Assembly (NCBI GenBank): GCA_919901745.1 | Contig: CAKKPP010000033.1 | Span: forward strand, 1 to 44,141 | Source: Chloroflexota bacterium | GTDB lineage: Bacteria; Chloroflexota; Limnocylindria; Limnocylindrales; CSP1-4 | Direction of reading: 5' to 3' | DNA length: 44,141 nucleotides | Shown: positions 34,696 through 43,245 of the stretch, piece after piece | Layout of the letters: each line of letters starts with the position of its first letter | Position numbering within the stretch: the first letter of the stretch is position 1 | Translations under genes and position numbers: made by a program | Notes under the pieces: model-generated | Seen by the model: the letters and a program-made list of their open reading frames with translations, nothing else | Told to the model about the DNA's origin: nothing | Databases searched by the model: none

Positions 34696-35570
34696 GCGAC
34701 GACCGAGCCTTCGAGCGCGTCATGGACGACTGGCTGGCAGACGGGTCCGACCGGACCCCGGCGTCGACCGTCGACGCGGTCCTCCTGGCCATCAAGACGA
34801 CACCCCAGGAACGGGATCTCGGGATCCCGTGGAGGACCAATCCGATGTCGAACCGTTTCCGGCTCGCGGCCGTGATCGTCGTCGCCGTCATCGCCGTGGG
34901 CGTCCTCGCCTTGAACCTGCCTCGGCCAGGCGGCGTCGGCGGATCCGGGTCATCCCCGTCGCCGTCCCCGGTGGCTTCGCCGTCGCCCTCGGCGACCGCC
35001 GCCACGGTGGTCGATACCGCCGCCTTCCTGGGCGACTTCGCGCTCCCTCTCCAGGTCACGATCCCGGCCGGCTGGACGCTCAGGCACGGCGACGTCACCG
35101 GGCAGGTCCAGCTGCTCGACCTCGGCGCGACGCCGGGCGACTCGAGCACCTGGTGGGGTCCCGACATCGAGATCGTCGACGACGGCTGGGTCCGCGATCC
35201 AGCGAACGTCTCGACGGCGGCGCCGGACAGGGGGCAGGCCGCACGGATCCCATTCCCCGCGGACTTCTTCGGCTATCTCGCGGGGCTCGACGGCCTCACG
35301 GTCGTGCAGGAGGCGGCGCCTGTGACCATCGGCGGCGTCCAGGGGTCACGGATCGTGGTCAAGACCCCGGCGTTCCATCCGCTCATCTGGCTGGCGGGCG
35401 ACTTCGCCTGGCTGGGCGTCGACTCCGACGGGACGACGACCACGTCGTACACGCTTCTCGTCGTCCAGGGCAAGTCGCTGCTTATCGTCGAGACGGAGGG
35501 CGACGCCGTCTTCGCCGATCGGGAAGCCCAGGTCCAAGCGATCCTGCAGACGATCGTCTTCGGGTCGTAG
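34692..35570 (+). CDS. Membrane-anchored protein, probable anti-sigma factor
   Basis: 292 residues. A cytoplasmic N-terminus of about 55 residues (AFERVMDDWLADGSDRTPAS) leads to one membrane helix (RLAAVIVVAVIAVGVLAL), a Ser/Pro linker and an extracytoplasmic beta-rich domain of about 200 residues. This layout and its ATGA overlap with the sigma gene suggest it binds and controls that sigma factor. The usual HxxxCxxC zinc anti-sigma motif is absent, so it would be an unconventional one. The outer domain (for example AFLGDFALPLQVTIPAGWTL) has no recognised family. Confidence 0.75.
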   Translation: MSDDRAFERVMDDWLADGSDRTPASTVDAVLLAIKTTPQERDLGIPWRTNPMSNRFRLAAVIVVAVIAVGVLALNLPRPGGVGGSGSSPSPSPVASPSPSATAATVVDTAAFLGDFALPLQVTIPAGWTLRHGDVTGQVQLLDLGATPGDSSTWWGPDIEIVDDGWVRDPANVSTAAPDRGQAARIPFPADFFGYLAGLDGLTVVQEAAPVTIGGVQGSRIVVKTPAFHPLIWLAGDFAWLGVDSDGTTTTSYTLLVVQGKSLLIVETEGDAVFADREAQVQAILQTIVFGS

Positions 35571-35743
35571 GCTGCGTCCCGGCCGCGTCCGCCCGAGCCA
35601 CGACCGTCCGGCCCTGGCTCTCAGTCCGGAAACGCCTCCGGGCCTCGCTCCGCGAGCTCGGAGCCTTCCCTCTCTCTGCAGACGGCCCTCGACGAAGCCT
35701 TGTCGGGTTGGGCGAAACTCGCATGAATAGAACAAGTGTTCGT

Positions 35744-35771
35744 GGCGCGCCCGACAGGAGTTGGACGCGCG
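35744..35771 (+). repeat. Repeat copy B (28-base core)
   Basis: Identical over 28 bases to the start of copy C (37501-37528), including GGCGCGCCCGACAGGA, and in the same orientation. The remaining 26 bases of the block and the downstream hairpin are not present; the HTH gene relic begins 16 bases later instead. Confidence 0.75.
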
Positions 35772-35786
35772 ATAGCAACCTACGAC

Positions 35787-36066
35787 ATGCCCATCGAGGG
35801 CCGCGGTGAGGCGGCTGGCCGCGGTCAGGCGGCTGGCATGAGGGACGGGTACCTGCGCGGTGCACTCTCGCCGCAGGCGACACAGCGCCAGTGGGACGTC
35901 CTTGCCGCCTACGTTGCCGCCGGCGGGTCCGTGCGTGATGCGGGCTCACCTCATCGGCATTCGGCCGAGCACCGTGAAACGTCACCTTGCAGACGTACGA
36001 GCCAGATCGGGCCTGACGACGGAGCTGCTCATCTACCACGGAGCGGCCGAAGGTCATCACAGCTAG
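35787..36066 (+). pseudogene. Small LuxR-like HTH regulator gene, frameshifted
   Basis: The N-terminal part MPIEGRGEAAGRGQAAGM (with an 18-base tandem repeat at about 35798-35833) and then YLRGALSPQATQRQWDVL and AAYVAAGGSVRDA are read in one frame, whereas AHLIGIRPSTVKRHLADVRA and RSGLTTELLIYHGAAEG follow in the +1 frame. Removing one G from the GGG at 35942-35944 joins both. The C-terminal part is a LuxR/GerE-like helix-turn-helix (PSTVKRHLADVRARSGL). A regulator of about 90 residues is therefore broken by a one-base insertion, or by a sequencing error. Confidence 0.7.
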
Positions 36067-36639
36067 TCGTGCCCAGCTTGGTCATCGGGCGGTTGGCGCG
36101 GAAGCGTGCTGCCTACTAACGCCAGTTCGAGGGGCGCGTGACTGATCGCCTGGTCGGAAGTGGCAACGATAGTCATGGTGTTGTGCTGATTCTGCTTCGA
36201 GCATTCCCGCCGCTCACCAACAGAGTCGAGGGTCTCGATGCGATCGGAGTCGTTCGGGAGGAGACTTCAACACGCTCGCAGGACGCCGATATCACGGCGG
36301 CAACGAACGATCAGACTCGCAACCGCCACGCTTCAAAGACCTGGCCGATCCGGCGCGCGCCGGTTCGCGAGCGCCTCGACGCCCGAGACCCAGAGATCGA
36401 TCGTCAGCCGGTCGGCGTCTGGTCCGGTGGCCCAGTCCTCGATCTGGTCCGCAACGTCGGTGTACTCCACGGAGGTTCCAAGACGCCGTCGATGCGGCCC
36501 TAGGAATGCCCGGATGAATTTATTATGATCGAACCGTTCGATCAGGCCGTGGTCGACGCCCGCGACGTCTGAACGATGTCCGCGCCGGATTGACGCTCGT
36601 GACCCATGACGCGCATCTTCTGCGACGGAGGATCTCACC
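36067..36639. other. Region without a convincing gene
   Basis: A 573-base gap between the HTH relic and the hydrolase gene. A minus-strand frame at 36333-36656 encodes a stretch with protein-like character (SVEYTDVADQIEDWATGPDA and DRLTIDLWVSGVEALANRR) that could be the end of a lost gene, but it has no ribosome site and overlaps the hydrolase start. Base composition is slightly lower in GC than the surroundings. Confidence 0.3.
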
Positions 36640-37353
36640 ATGTCGACGTTCGTCATCGTTCACGGAGCCTGGGGCTCGCCCGTCGAGATGGAACCGGTGG
36701 TTGAGCCGTTGGAGTCGGCCGGCCACGCAGTGATCACCGTCGACCTGCCATGTGTCGACGCTGGTGCAACCTTGGAGCAGTACGCAGCTGCCGTGCGCGC
36801 CGTACTCCCCGATCACCCGGCCGACGTTGTGCTGGTCGGTCACTCGTTCGGAGGCTTCACCGTTTCGACCATCGCCGCGCAGAACGTTGGCATGTCGGTG
36901 GTGTACGTCGCGGCCTGGGTACCACAGCCGGGCGCATCGGTGATCGATCTCTTCCTGGGCAGCGATCCATTCGCTGACGGTGACGAAGATGCAGGAATCG
37001 CCGCCTTCGGCGGATTAGTCGCCAGTGCTGGCGCTGGTCTGTGTGCCTTGGACATCGACAAGTTGGTCGCCGCGGTCGATCCGTCGGAGCAGGACGCGAC
37101 CCGGTCGTATCTCGAGCGGACACAGCGTCCGCAGGGCATCGCCGCGCTGCGCCAGAAGTGGAACGGCGATCTGCCGACCTCCGGCCGCCTCACCTACGTC
37201 GTGACCACCGCCGACACGCTGGTGCCACCGGAGGCCCAACGGGCGATGGCGGCATCAGTCGGCGCCGATGTCGTCGAGATCGACACGGGTCACTCGCCCT
37301 TCGGCGAGCAGCCCGCACGCCTTGCCGAACTGTTGGTCGCCACCACCCGCTGA
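36640..37353 (+). CDS. Alpha/beta hydrolase
   Basis: A 237-residue alpha/beta-hydrolase of the EstC / hydroxynitrile-lyase-like type. FVIVHGAWGSP is the oxyanion-hole strand, VLVGHSFGGFTVSTIA is the nucleophile elbow with Ser in GHSFG, and TTADTLVPPEAQ supplies the acid and DTGHSPFGEQP the catalytic His near the C-terminus. All three residues of the triad are there. It is probably an esterase with unknown substrate. GGAGG lies about nine bases before the ATG. It lies alone between repeat copies B and C. Confidence 0.92.
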   Translation: MSTFVIVHGAWGSPVEMEPVVEPLESAGHAVITVDLPCVDAGATLEQYAAAVRAVLPDHPADVVLVGHSFGGFTVSTIAAQNVGMSVVYVAAWVPQPGASVIDLFLGSDPFADGDEDAGIAAFGGLVASAGAGLCALDIDKLVAAVDPSEQDATRSYLERTQRPQGIAALRQKWNGDLPTSGRLTYVVTTADTLVPPEAQRAMAASVGADVVEIDTGHSPFGEQPARLAELLVATTR

Positions 37354-37357
37354 TCTC

Positions 37358-37470
37358 CTAGCTCTCGGCGCGGGCGGTGATCGCCCAGGCGACTCCTTCG
37401 CTGTCGTCCTCGATGGCGAGCTGCAACGTCCACCCGATGGGCAGGCCGCGGCGGCCTACGCGCACGGATC
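37358..37470 (-). pseudogene. 3' remnant of a minus-strand gene
   Basis: The minus strand reads LPIGWTLQLAIEDDSEGVAW then AITARAES and stop (complement of 37358-37360). It has protein-like composition but no start, and the frame becomes incoherent at the left edge of repeat copy C. It could be the end of a gene cut off when the repeat region arrived. The reading is weakly supported. Confidence 0.3.
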
Positions 37471-37500
37471 GGCGCTGGCGCTGCCCCAAAAGGTTGACAT

Positions 37501-37611
37501 GGCGCGCCCGACAGGAGTTGGACGCGCGGATGCCATAAATATCCGGATACCGATCAGGGAGCGGCAGCCGGGCTGACTCGCGGGGAGAACGCCTGCGCCA
37601 GAGCCAGGCGT
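37501..37611 (+). repeat. Repeat copy C (tRNA-like block plus hairpin)
   Basis: The block 37502-37555 aligns without gaps to copy A (47 of 54 identical), and its first 28 bases (37501-37528) equal copy B. The hairpin ACGCCTG (37589-37595) / CAGGCGT (37605-37611) with a nine-base loop lies at the same distance as in copy A; the outer pair is A-T here and G-C there, a compensatory change. The T-loop bases are more diverged than in copy A. About 45 bases upstream of the block also align with copy A at lower identity. Confidence 0.75.
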
Positions 37612-37837
37612 CCCGATCGCGATCACACCTTCCGCTTCCTCCGGGAGTCCGGACGGCTCCGCTTCGCCTGGACCCCTCGGACCGCGCCTGCCAGAGAGGG
37701 AGTCGCGTTTACCAGACCAGCTGGTCATCGGTGGCTCGAGTGCTTGCCCTGACTGCGACACTCATCCTTGGGATCCGACCCGCGCGACCTGGCGCGGTCG
37801 GAGCATTGACCGACGACTCCCGATAGGAGGTGGGGCG

Positions 37838-38500
37838 GTGTCGAACGCTGGCTCTGGCGGGCGGCTGCGTGAGGTTGTCGACCGACTGCAGGGTGAGGTA
37901 GTGGAGCTTCGTGGGTCGCGGAAGCGTCTGGCCAAGGCCGCCCACGCCGATCGGCGTGCGATCGAGCGCGCCCTCCACGACGGCGTCCAGCAACACCTCG
38001 TCGCACTCGCCGTCGATGTGCGACGCCTGGCCGGGCTGGTGGACGGTGATCCGGCCGCCGCGAAAGCTCTGCTCGACGAGATGGCGGCCAACGTGCGGGA
38101 GGCGCTGGAGGAAACGACGGAGCTGGCGCAGAGGGTCTATCCGTCGCTGCTTGAAGGGCGTGGGTTCGTCAGCGCCATACGGTCCGCGGCGGAGAGCGCT
38201 GGCGTCACCGTCCTGGTCGACGTTCCGGCTGGCGCCGGCTACCCGCCCGAGATCACCGCTGCTGTCTACTGGTCCTGCGTCGAGGCGCTGTCGTCCGCGT
38301 CACGCGGTTCCCAGGCAACGGTCAGCGTGCTTGACGCGGATGGCGCGGTGACTTTCGAAGTCGCCGTCGCCGGACACCACCCTGAAGAACGCGTCGAGCG
38401 TCTGCGCGATCGTATCGAGGCACTCGATGGCCGCGTCAGCGTCGACGACAGGCAGGACGGCGGTTCGCGTGTTCATGGCTGGCTGCCGCTGTCGCGATGA
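37838..38500 (+). CDS. Degenerate histidine kinase (HisKA_3 type, ATPase motifs lost)
   Basis: 220 residues. The dimerisation and phosphoacceptor helix is intact (IERALHDGVQQHLVALAVDV, His in LHDGVQQ), followed by a coupling helix LAQRVYPSLLEGRGFVSAI typical of NarL-type kinases. The ATPase-like part keeps its strands but lacks the N-box asparagines (EALSSASRGSQATV instead of EALxNxxKHA) and the DxGxG motif (VAGHHPEERV). It probably cannot bind ATP and could act as a phosphotransfer or scaffold protein. No sensor domain or membrane helix. TAGGAGG precedes the GTG. It converges with the NarL-type regulator gene, overlapping by 28 bases. Confidence 0.8.
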   Translation: MSNAGSGGRLREVVDRLQGEVVELRGSRKRLAKAAHADRRAIERALHDGVQQHLVALAVDVRRLAGLVDGDPAAAKALLDEMAANVREALEETTELAQRVYPSLLEGRGFVSAIRSAAESAGVTVLVDVPAGAGYPPEITAAVYWSCVEALSSASRGSQATVSVLDADGAVTFEVAVAGHHPEERVERLRDRIEALDGRVSVDDRQDGGSRVHGWLPLSR

Positions 38501-39168
38501 CTCAGATCGCCCTCGGCCAGGTACAGGATGACCGCCTTGACGCGCTTGTGAACCGCTGGCTCCCACGTCAGCCCGAGCTTCATGAATATCGAGTGGATCA
38601 CCTTTTCGACGGACCTCTCGGTCAAGACAAGGTCCTCGGCGATCGACGCGTTGTTCCGGCCCTCCGCCATCTTCCGCAGCACGTCGCGTTCTCGGGTGGT
38701 CAGCTGGCTGAGCGGGGACGTCGCCGCGCGCGCCCGATCCGCCACCAACCCTTCCACCACCTTCGGGTCGATCAGCGAGCCTCCTTCTGAAACAGCGCGG
38801 ATGGCAGCGACCAGCTGGTCGAGGTCATGCACCCGCTCCTTCAGCACGTAGGCGCGCCCAGCGCTCCCGGTGTCCAGCAGTGCGAGTGCGTAGCTCGGGT
38901 TCGCGTACTGGCTGAGGACGACCACGCCCAGACCCGGGTTCGTCTCCCGTAATCGTCTGGCGGCCTGGATCCCCTCGTCCGAGTGGCCTGGCGGCATGCG
39001 GATATCGGTGACGACCACGTCTGGCCTCTCGCGATCGACGGCCTTGAGCAGCGAGTCGACGTCTTCGCAGACAGCCACGACTTCAAATCCGGGCTGCGCC
39101 TCGAGCAGGCGCCGGACGCCTTCACGGACGAGGTAGTGGTCCTCGGCGAGCACGAGCCGGATCGGCAT
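38473..39168 (-). CDS. NarL/LuxR-type response regulator
   Basis: 231 residues. The receiver domain (1-125) has the acidic pair in VLAEDHYLV, phosphoacceptor Asp55 in VVVTDIRMP, the Ser switch in VVVLSQYAN and Lys in YVLKERV. The C-terminal LuxR domain (about 152-215) has LTTRERDVLRKMAEGRNNAS and VEKVIHSIFMKLGL. It binds DNA when phosphorylated. It ends convergently with the degenerate kinase gene at 37838 (28-base overlap), which might be a relay partner, and starts only 20 bases from the divergent receiver gene. Confidence 0.93.
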   Translation of the reverse strand: MPIRLVLAEDHYLVREGVRRLLEAQPGFEVVAVCEDVDSLLKAVDRERPDVVVTDIRMPPGHSDEGIQAARRLRETNPGLGVVVLSQYANPSYALALLDTGSAGRAYVLKERVHDLDQLVAAIRAVSEGGSLIDPKVVEGLVADRARAATSPLSQLTTRERDVLRKMAEGRNNASIAEDLVLTERSVEKVIHSIFMKLGLTWEPAVHKRVKAVILYLAEGDLSHRDSGSQP

Positions 39169-39188
39169 GGGTGGAGAATACGCCGGTG

Positions 39189-39572
39189 ATGTCGGATCTC
39201 CCGCTCGTCCTGATCGTCGACGACAACGACAGGAACCGAAAGCTCGCTGGCGATGTGCTCCGCCTGGCCCGGTTTCGGACGCTCGAGGCCGTGACTGCCG
39301 CGGAGGGGTTCGCGCTCGCGTCCGAGCATCTTCCGGACGTCATCCTGATGGACTTGCGCCTTCCGGATCTGGACGGCGCGGAGGTCTCGCGGATGCTCCG
39401 GGCCGAGCCGCGGACGTCGCACATACCGGTCGTGGCGGTGACTGCCCTGCCACTCGATGCCCGCGAGGACTGGTTGTTCGACGCGGGCTTTGCCGGCTAC
39501 GTCGTCAAGCCCATCGACATCGATGCGTTTCCCGATGTGGTTAGACGGTTCTGCGCGCGCGGGCCGGACTGA
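39189..39572 (+). CDS. Single-domain response regulator (CheY/DivK-like)
   Basis: 127 residues forming one receiver domain: VLIVDDNDRNRKL (acidic pocket), VILMDLRLPDLDG (Asp55), VAVTALPLDAREDW (Thr switch) and GYVVKPIDIDAF (Lys). No output domain, so it acts by protein contact. It resembles the receiver at 43246 (NDRNRKL/NEKNMKL, RTLEA, LMDxRLPDxDG), which suggests duplication within the cluster. The ATG at 39189 is chosen over the GTG at 39171 because it leaves a normal N-terminus. Confidence 0.92.
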   Translation: MSDLPLVLIVDDNDRNRKLAGDVLRLARFRTLEAVTAAEGFALASEHLPDVILMDLRLPDLDGAEVSRMLRAEPRTSHIPVVAVTALPLDAREDWLFDAGFAGYVVKPIDIDAFPDVVRRFCARGPD

Positions 39573-39731
39573 CTCCTCCCGCGATGCGGACTGTTGTCGG
39601 CGGCGACCGGGTGCCAGCATCCCCCAGCAAATGCAGGCAGGCACGGTTGGCACCCGATCGGCGTCCTCCTACATTCGCTGAAGCGGACGCAGATGCTCCG
39701 CCGAGACGCGAGGCAACGAAAGGAAGAACCG

Positions 39732-39998
39732 ATGAAGCGACGACTCTCTCTCCTGGCAACGGCAGCTGGCATGGTGGCTGTGCTCGCCTTCGCACCCTCG
39801 GCAGCCGCCCACAACCGAGCACACATCATCCTGCCGAGCGGTGAGTGCATCATCGTCGGCTCGGAGAAGTCCGTGACCTTACCGGACGGGACATTCCTGG
39901 ATCTGCGTCCGGAAACCGTACCCGCGGACGAGATCGGGACAGCGTTTGCGGCTGACCAAGGCAATTCGAGGCTCGAGAAGGGCCCCTGCCCGAGCTGA
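39732..39998 (+). CDS. Small secreted protein of unknown function
   Basis: 88 residues. A classical signal peptide (basic MKRR, hydrophobic LLATAAGMVAVLAF, cleavage after PSAAA near residue 26) releases a 60-residue mature protein with two cysteines (GECIIVGSEK and KGPCPS) and a Pro/Asp-rich middle (VTLPDGTFLDLRPETVPADE). AAAGGAAG precedes the ATG by a few bases. It lies inside the signalling cluster and could be an extracellular partner, but nothing in the sequence shows this. Confidence 0.7.
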   Translation: MKRRLSLLATAAGMVAVLAFAPSAAAHNRAHIILPSGECIIVGSEKSVTLPDGTFLDLRPETVPADEIGTAFAADQGNSRLEKGPCPS

Positions 39999-40289
39999 CG
40001 CGGTGCCGACGAGTGGGGACGAACAGATCCCCGAGCGTGCTTGAGGCCGACCGCGCGGCGCTGGATCGGGCACGGCGGCGCGGGCGCCTCTGGGCGTGCT
40101 CCGGTTCGCCGCCTTCCCAGACGATCGATGCCATGCTTGCGAGATCGTGCTCATGATGATCCTCGTTTCGTGGGGACCCGACCTGGCCGCTGTGTGCCGC
40201 GGGAACCGATTCGACCGCGGCGAGCTTGATGGCCGCAAACCATGGAGTAGCTTGTACTCGCGCGATCGGCTGGGTGAGGTAGGAATCCG
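39999..40289. other. Intergenic region upstream of the binding-protein gene
   Basis: A 291-base gap with no convincing gene on either strand. Short frames here have no family resemblance, and I see no hairpin strong enough to name. The promoter of the lipoprotein-kinase-receiver run presumably lies here. Confidence 0.3.
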
Positions 40290-41345
40290 ATGAAGGTTTG
40301 GCCATCCCCGCTGGCGCTGATGAGTGTCATCGTGTGCGCCAGCCTGCTCAGCGCTTGTTTGGCCGGGATCGGCACGAGCCCGACCTCACCGCCCATCCCA
40401 CGCGTCGGTCTGCTGCATGTCGGAACGGACCACCTCCCGCCGTCCCTGGGCACGCTCGTTGCGCGTCTGGCAGAACTGGGATGGCTCGACGGTTCGCAGG
40501 GCGAGCTCATGGCAAGCGTTACCGAGCAGGGGCGCATCCAGGGTCCAAGAATCGAGCTGATCTGGCGCAATCTCGAACCGAGAGACGTCGAGGAGCAGGC
40601 CAGGGAATTCGTACGCCAGCACGTGGACGTCATCGTCGCCTTCGAGGACAAGTCGATCCGCGCCGCCCAGGATGCGACAGAGAAGCCGGAGAATCGGATT
40701 CCGGTCGTCTTTCTTCACCCATCCGATCCCGTCCGCGACGGCCTCGTGGAGAGCCTGTCCCATCCGGGAGGGAACCTGACGGGGGTCTTCGGTGCGAGAG
40801 ATCCTGTCGCCAAGCAGCTCGAGCTCTACCAGCAGATCATGCCAGGGCTACGGAGGTTGCTGACGCTCGTCGACCCGACCGACGCGGCGACGTCTCCCCT
40901 CCTTCCGCTGGCAAGCGATGCCGCGGAGCAGCTTGGGCTCGAGCTGGACATTCGGGAAGCGTCCGAGGAGGCGGATCTCGAGCGCGTGTTCCGCTCACTC
41001 GCACCTGGGGAGGTCGACGGCGCATTCCTCCTGTCGCCGAGCCTGCGGCTGAACTTCTCGAAGCTGACGATCGAGCTCGCAACAGAAGCGAACCTGCCCG
41101 TGCAGGCCCACCGGAAGGAGTGGGTCGAGCAGGGGGCGCTCTTCTCGCTGGGAGTCGACGTGGGACCCGTCGGAAGCGCCGGCGCGCGTTTCGTCGATAG
41201 CATCCTCAAAGGCACGCCGCCCGCCGATCTGCCCGTCGAGGACGTACCCAGGGTCGAGTTCGCGATCAATCTCAAGAGAGCCGCGGAGCTCGACATCCAG
41301 GTGCCACAGGACGTGATCACCCGGGCCGACGTGGTCTATCGATAG
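40290..41345 (+). CDS. ABC-type substrate-binding lipoprotein (TrpX/PF04392-like)
   Basis: 351 residues with a lipobox (LLSAC, Cys23), so a membrane-anchored lipoprotein. The body follows the ABC_sub_bind family: [80 protein letters not shown] and [12 protein letters not shown], where the [11 protein letters not shown] segment is the family hallmark. Partner permease and ATPase genes are absent. The histidine kinase gene starts 26 bases later, so the protein probably delivers ligand information to that kinase's sensor domain. The ligand is not predictable. Confidence 0.9.
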   Translation: MKVWPSPLALMSVIVCASLLSACLAGIGTSPTSPPIPRVGLLHVGTDHLPPSLGTLVARLAELGWLDGSQGELMASVTEQGRIQGPRIELIWRNLEPRDVEEQAREFVRQHVDVIVAFEDKSIRAAQDATEKPENRIPVVFLHPSDPVRDGLVESLSHPGGNLTGVFGARDPVAKQLELYQQIMPGLRRLLTLVDPTDAATSPLLPLASDAAEQLGLELDIREASEEADLERVFRSLAPGEVDGAFLLSPSLRLNFSKLTIELATEANLPVQAHRKEWVEQGALFSLGVDVGPVGSAGARFVDSILKGTPPADLPVEDVPRVEFAINLKRAAELDIQVPQDVITRADVVYR

Positions 41346-41371
41346 CCCGGGCCCAACACCGGAGCCATAGT

Positions 41372-43243
41372 GTGGAACCGCCGGCACGGCCGCATCACCG
41401 CCTGATCTGGAAGTACACGGTGGTCGTCGTCACCCTCGTGGCTGCGGCCATTGTCTCGGTCGGAGTCATCGAGTCCTACTTCTCATACCAGGACAGCACG
41501 CGGGCAGTCACCGGGGTGGCGGCGGACAAGGCTTCGTCCGCCGCCGTATCAATCGATCAGTTCATCCAGGAGATCCTCGGCGATCTAGAGAGCGTGGCAC
41601 AGCCGACGGTCGACCCGGGGGGACCGGAGCGACTTCAGTCGTTTCGCGGCCTCCTCGGGCGCCAGAAGCTGGTGAGCCAGCTGACATACCTAGATTCGAG
41701 CGGGAAGGAGTGCGTTCGCGCCTATTCCTTCGAGATCAACCAGGTCGACAGCCGGACATGCGGGAGCGATCGCTCCACCAGCCAGGAGTTCATCCGCGCC
41801 AGGGCCGAGCAGCAGTACTTCGGCAGTGTCGCCTTCGACGAGCGCGATGGAAGAGCCCACATGACGATCGCAGTGACCGAGGATGCACCCGGGGAGGGCG
41901 TCATTGTCGCCGACGTCGACCTGAGATCCGTCCGCGAGGCAATCGACCGGGCGCGGATCGGCACCGCCGGGTATGCGTACGCCGTCGACGCACAAGGCGA
42001 GCTCATCGCTCATCCAGACATCAACCTCGTCCTCGCCCACACGAGCTTCGCCGCGCTCCCGCACGTGCGAGCCGCACTGACCGGGGCCGCAGCGGCTCCC
42101 GCGGACGTGGTCACCACGGGACGTGATCCGGACGGTAGAGAGGTGCTGAGCGCCTTCCACAGCGTCGAACCGCCCGGTTGGTGGGTCTTCGTCGAGGAAC
42201 CGCTCACCGAGGCGTTCGCGCCGATCGAGTCAGCGATCTGGCGCACGGTATTGCTACTGGTCGTATTCCTGATCCTGGCAGTCGTGACGAGCGTACTGCT
42301 GGCACGCAATCTCGTCAGGCCGATCGAGTCGATCCAGGCCGCGGCAGCGAAGATCGGCTCCGGTGCACTCGATCAGCGGATCGAAGTCTCGAGCCGCGAC
42401 GAACTCGGGGCCCTCGCCGACGAATTCAACCGCATGGCGGCACGGCTGCACACGTTCTATGCCGGGCTCGAGCAGCAGGTCCAGGAGCGGACCCGGGAGC
42501 TCGCGACGGCACTTGCCGAGTTGGATGAGAAGACCCGCGAGCTCGAGGCTGCGAGCCACCACAAGTCGGAATTCCTGGCCAACATGTCGCACGAGCTGCG
42601 GACTCCGTTGAACGCGATCAACGGCTTCTCGCAGGTGTTGCGCAGGCAGCTCTTCGGTGAGATCAACGAGAAGCAGGCCGAGTACCTCGACGACATCCTC
42701 GGTTCGGCGCGACACCTTCTGTCGCTCATCGACGACGTCCTGGACCTCTCGAAGGTCGAGGCCGGCCAGATCGATCTCCAGGTCGCGGCCTTCTCCCTGC
42801 CCGGGGCCCTCGAGCGCGGGGTCGTGATCGTGCGCGAGCGGGCGACCAAGGGAGGCGTCCGAGTCTCGCTCTCGTCTGATCCGGGCGTTGACACTGTCAT
42901 GGGCGACGAGCGCCGGATCAGACAGGTGATCTTCAATCTGCTCTCGAACGCGGTGAAGTTCACGCCGGCGGGCGGGACGGTCGACATCGCCGCGGCGCAG
43001 CTCGATGGCGAGGTGCGAGTCTCGGTAAGCGACACCGGGCCGGGCATCGCTCCGGACGACCAGGGACGGATCTTCGACGAGTTCCAGCAGGCTGCGGCGG
43101 GCAAGGAGCAGCGCGAGGGGACGGGCCTCGGGCTGGCACTCTCAAAGCGCCTCGTGGAGCTGCACGGCGGGCGCATCTGGGTCGACAGCGAACTCGGCAA
43201 GGGCAGCACGTTTGTGTTCACACTGCCGGCGCAGCCGGCGTAG
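41372..43243 (+). CDS. dCache-HAMP sensor histidine kinase
   Basis: 623 residues. TM1 is at about 14-33, an extracytoplasmic double-Cache sensor domain covers 40-285, TM2 290-311, HAMP 312-365 and a coiled coil 365-398. The HisKA domain carries [20 protein letters not shown] with His407. The ATPase domain has [16 protein letters not shown] (N-box), [11 protein letters not shown] (G1) and [14 protein letters not shown] (G2), all intact. Start GTG has GGAG eight bases upstream. It lies two bases before a receiver gene and 26 after a binding-lipoprotein gene, so the three probably form one ligand-sensing system. Confidence 0.94.
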   Translation: MEPPARPHHRLIWKYTVVVVTLVAAAIVSVGVIESYFSYQDSTRAVTGVAADKASSAAVSIDQFIQEILGDLESVAQPTVDPGGPERLQSFRGLLGRQKLVSQLTYLDSSGKECVRAYSFEINQVDSRTCGSDRSTSQEFIRARAEQQYFGSVAFDERDGRAHMTIAVTEDAPGEGVIVADVDLRSVREAIDRARIGTAGYAYAVDAQGELIAHPDINLVLAHTSFAALPHVRAALTGAAAAPADVVTTGRDPDGREVLSAFHSVEPPGWWVFVEEPLTEAFAPIESAIWRTVLLLVVFLILAVVTSVLLARNLVRPIESIQAAAAKIGSGALDQRIEVSSRDELGALADEFNRMAARLHTFYAGLEQQVQERTRELATALAELDEKTRELEAASHHKSEFLANMSHELRTPLNAINGFSQVLRRQLFGEINEKQAEYLDDILGSARHLLSLIDDVLDLSKVEAGQIDLQVAAFSLPGALERGVVIVRERATKGGVRVSLSSDPGVDTVMGDERRIRQVIFNLLSNAVKFTPAGGTVDIAAAQLDGEVRVSVSDTGPGIAPDDQGRIFDEFQQAAAGKEQREGTGLGLALSKRLVELHGGRIWVDSELGKGSTFVFTLPAQPA

Positions 43244-43245
43244 CC

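Noticed and set aside
36138-36503. Plus-strand open frame of 121 codons before the hydrolase
   Set aside because: Composition does not look like a protein and third-position GC bias is missing.
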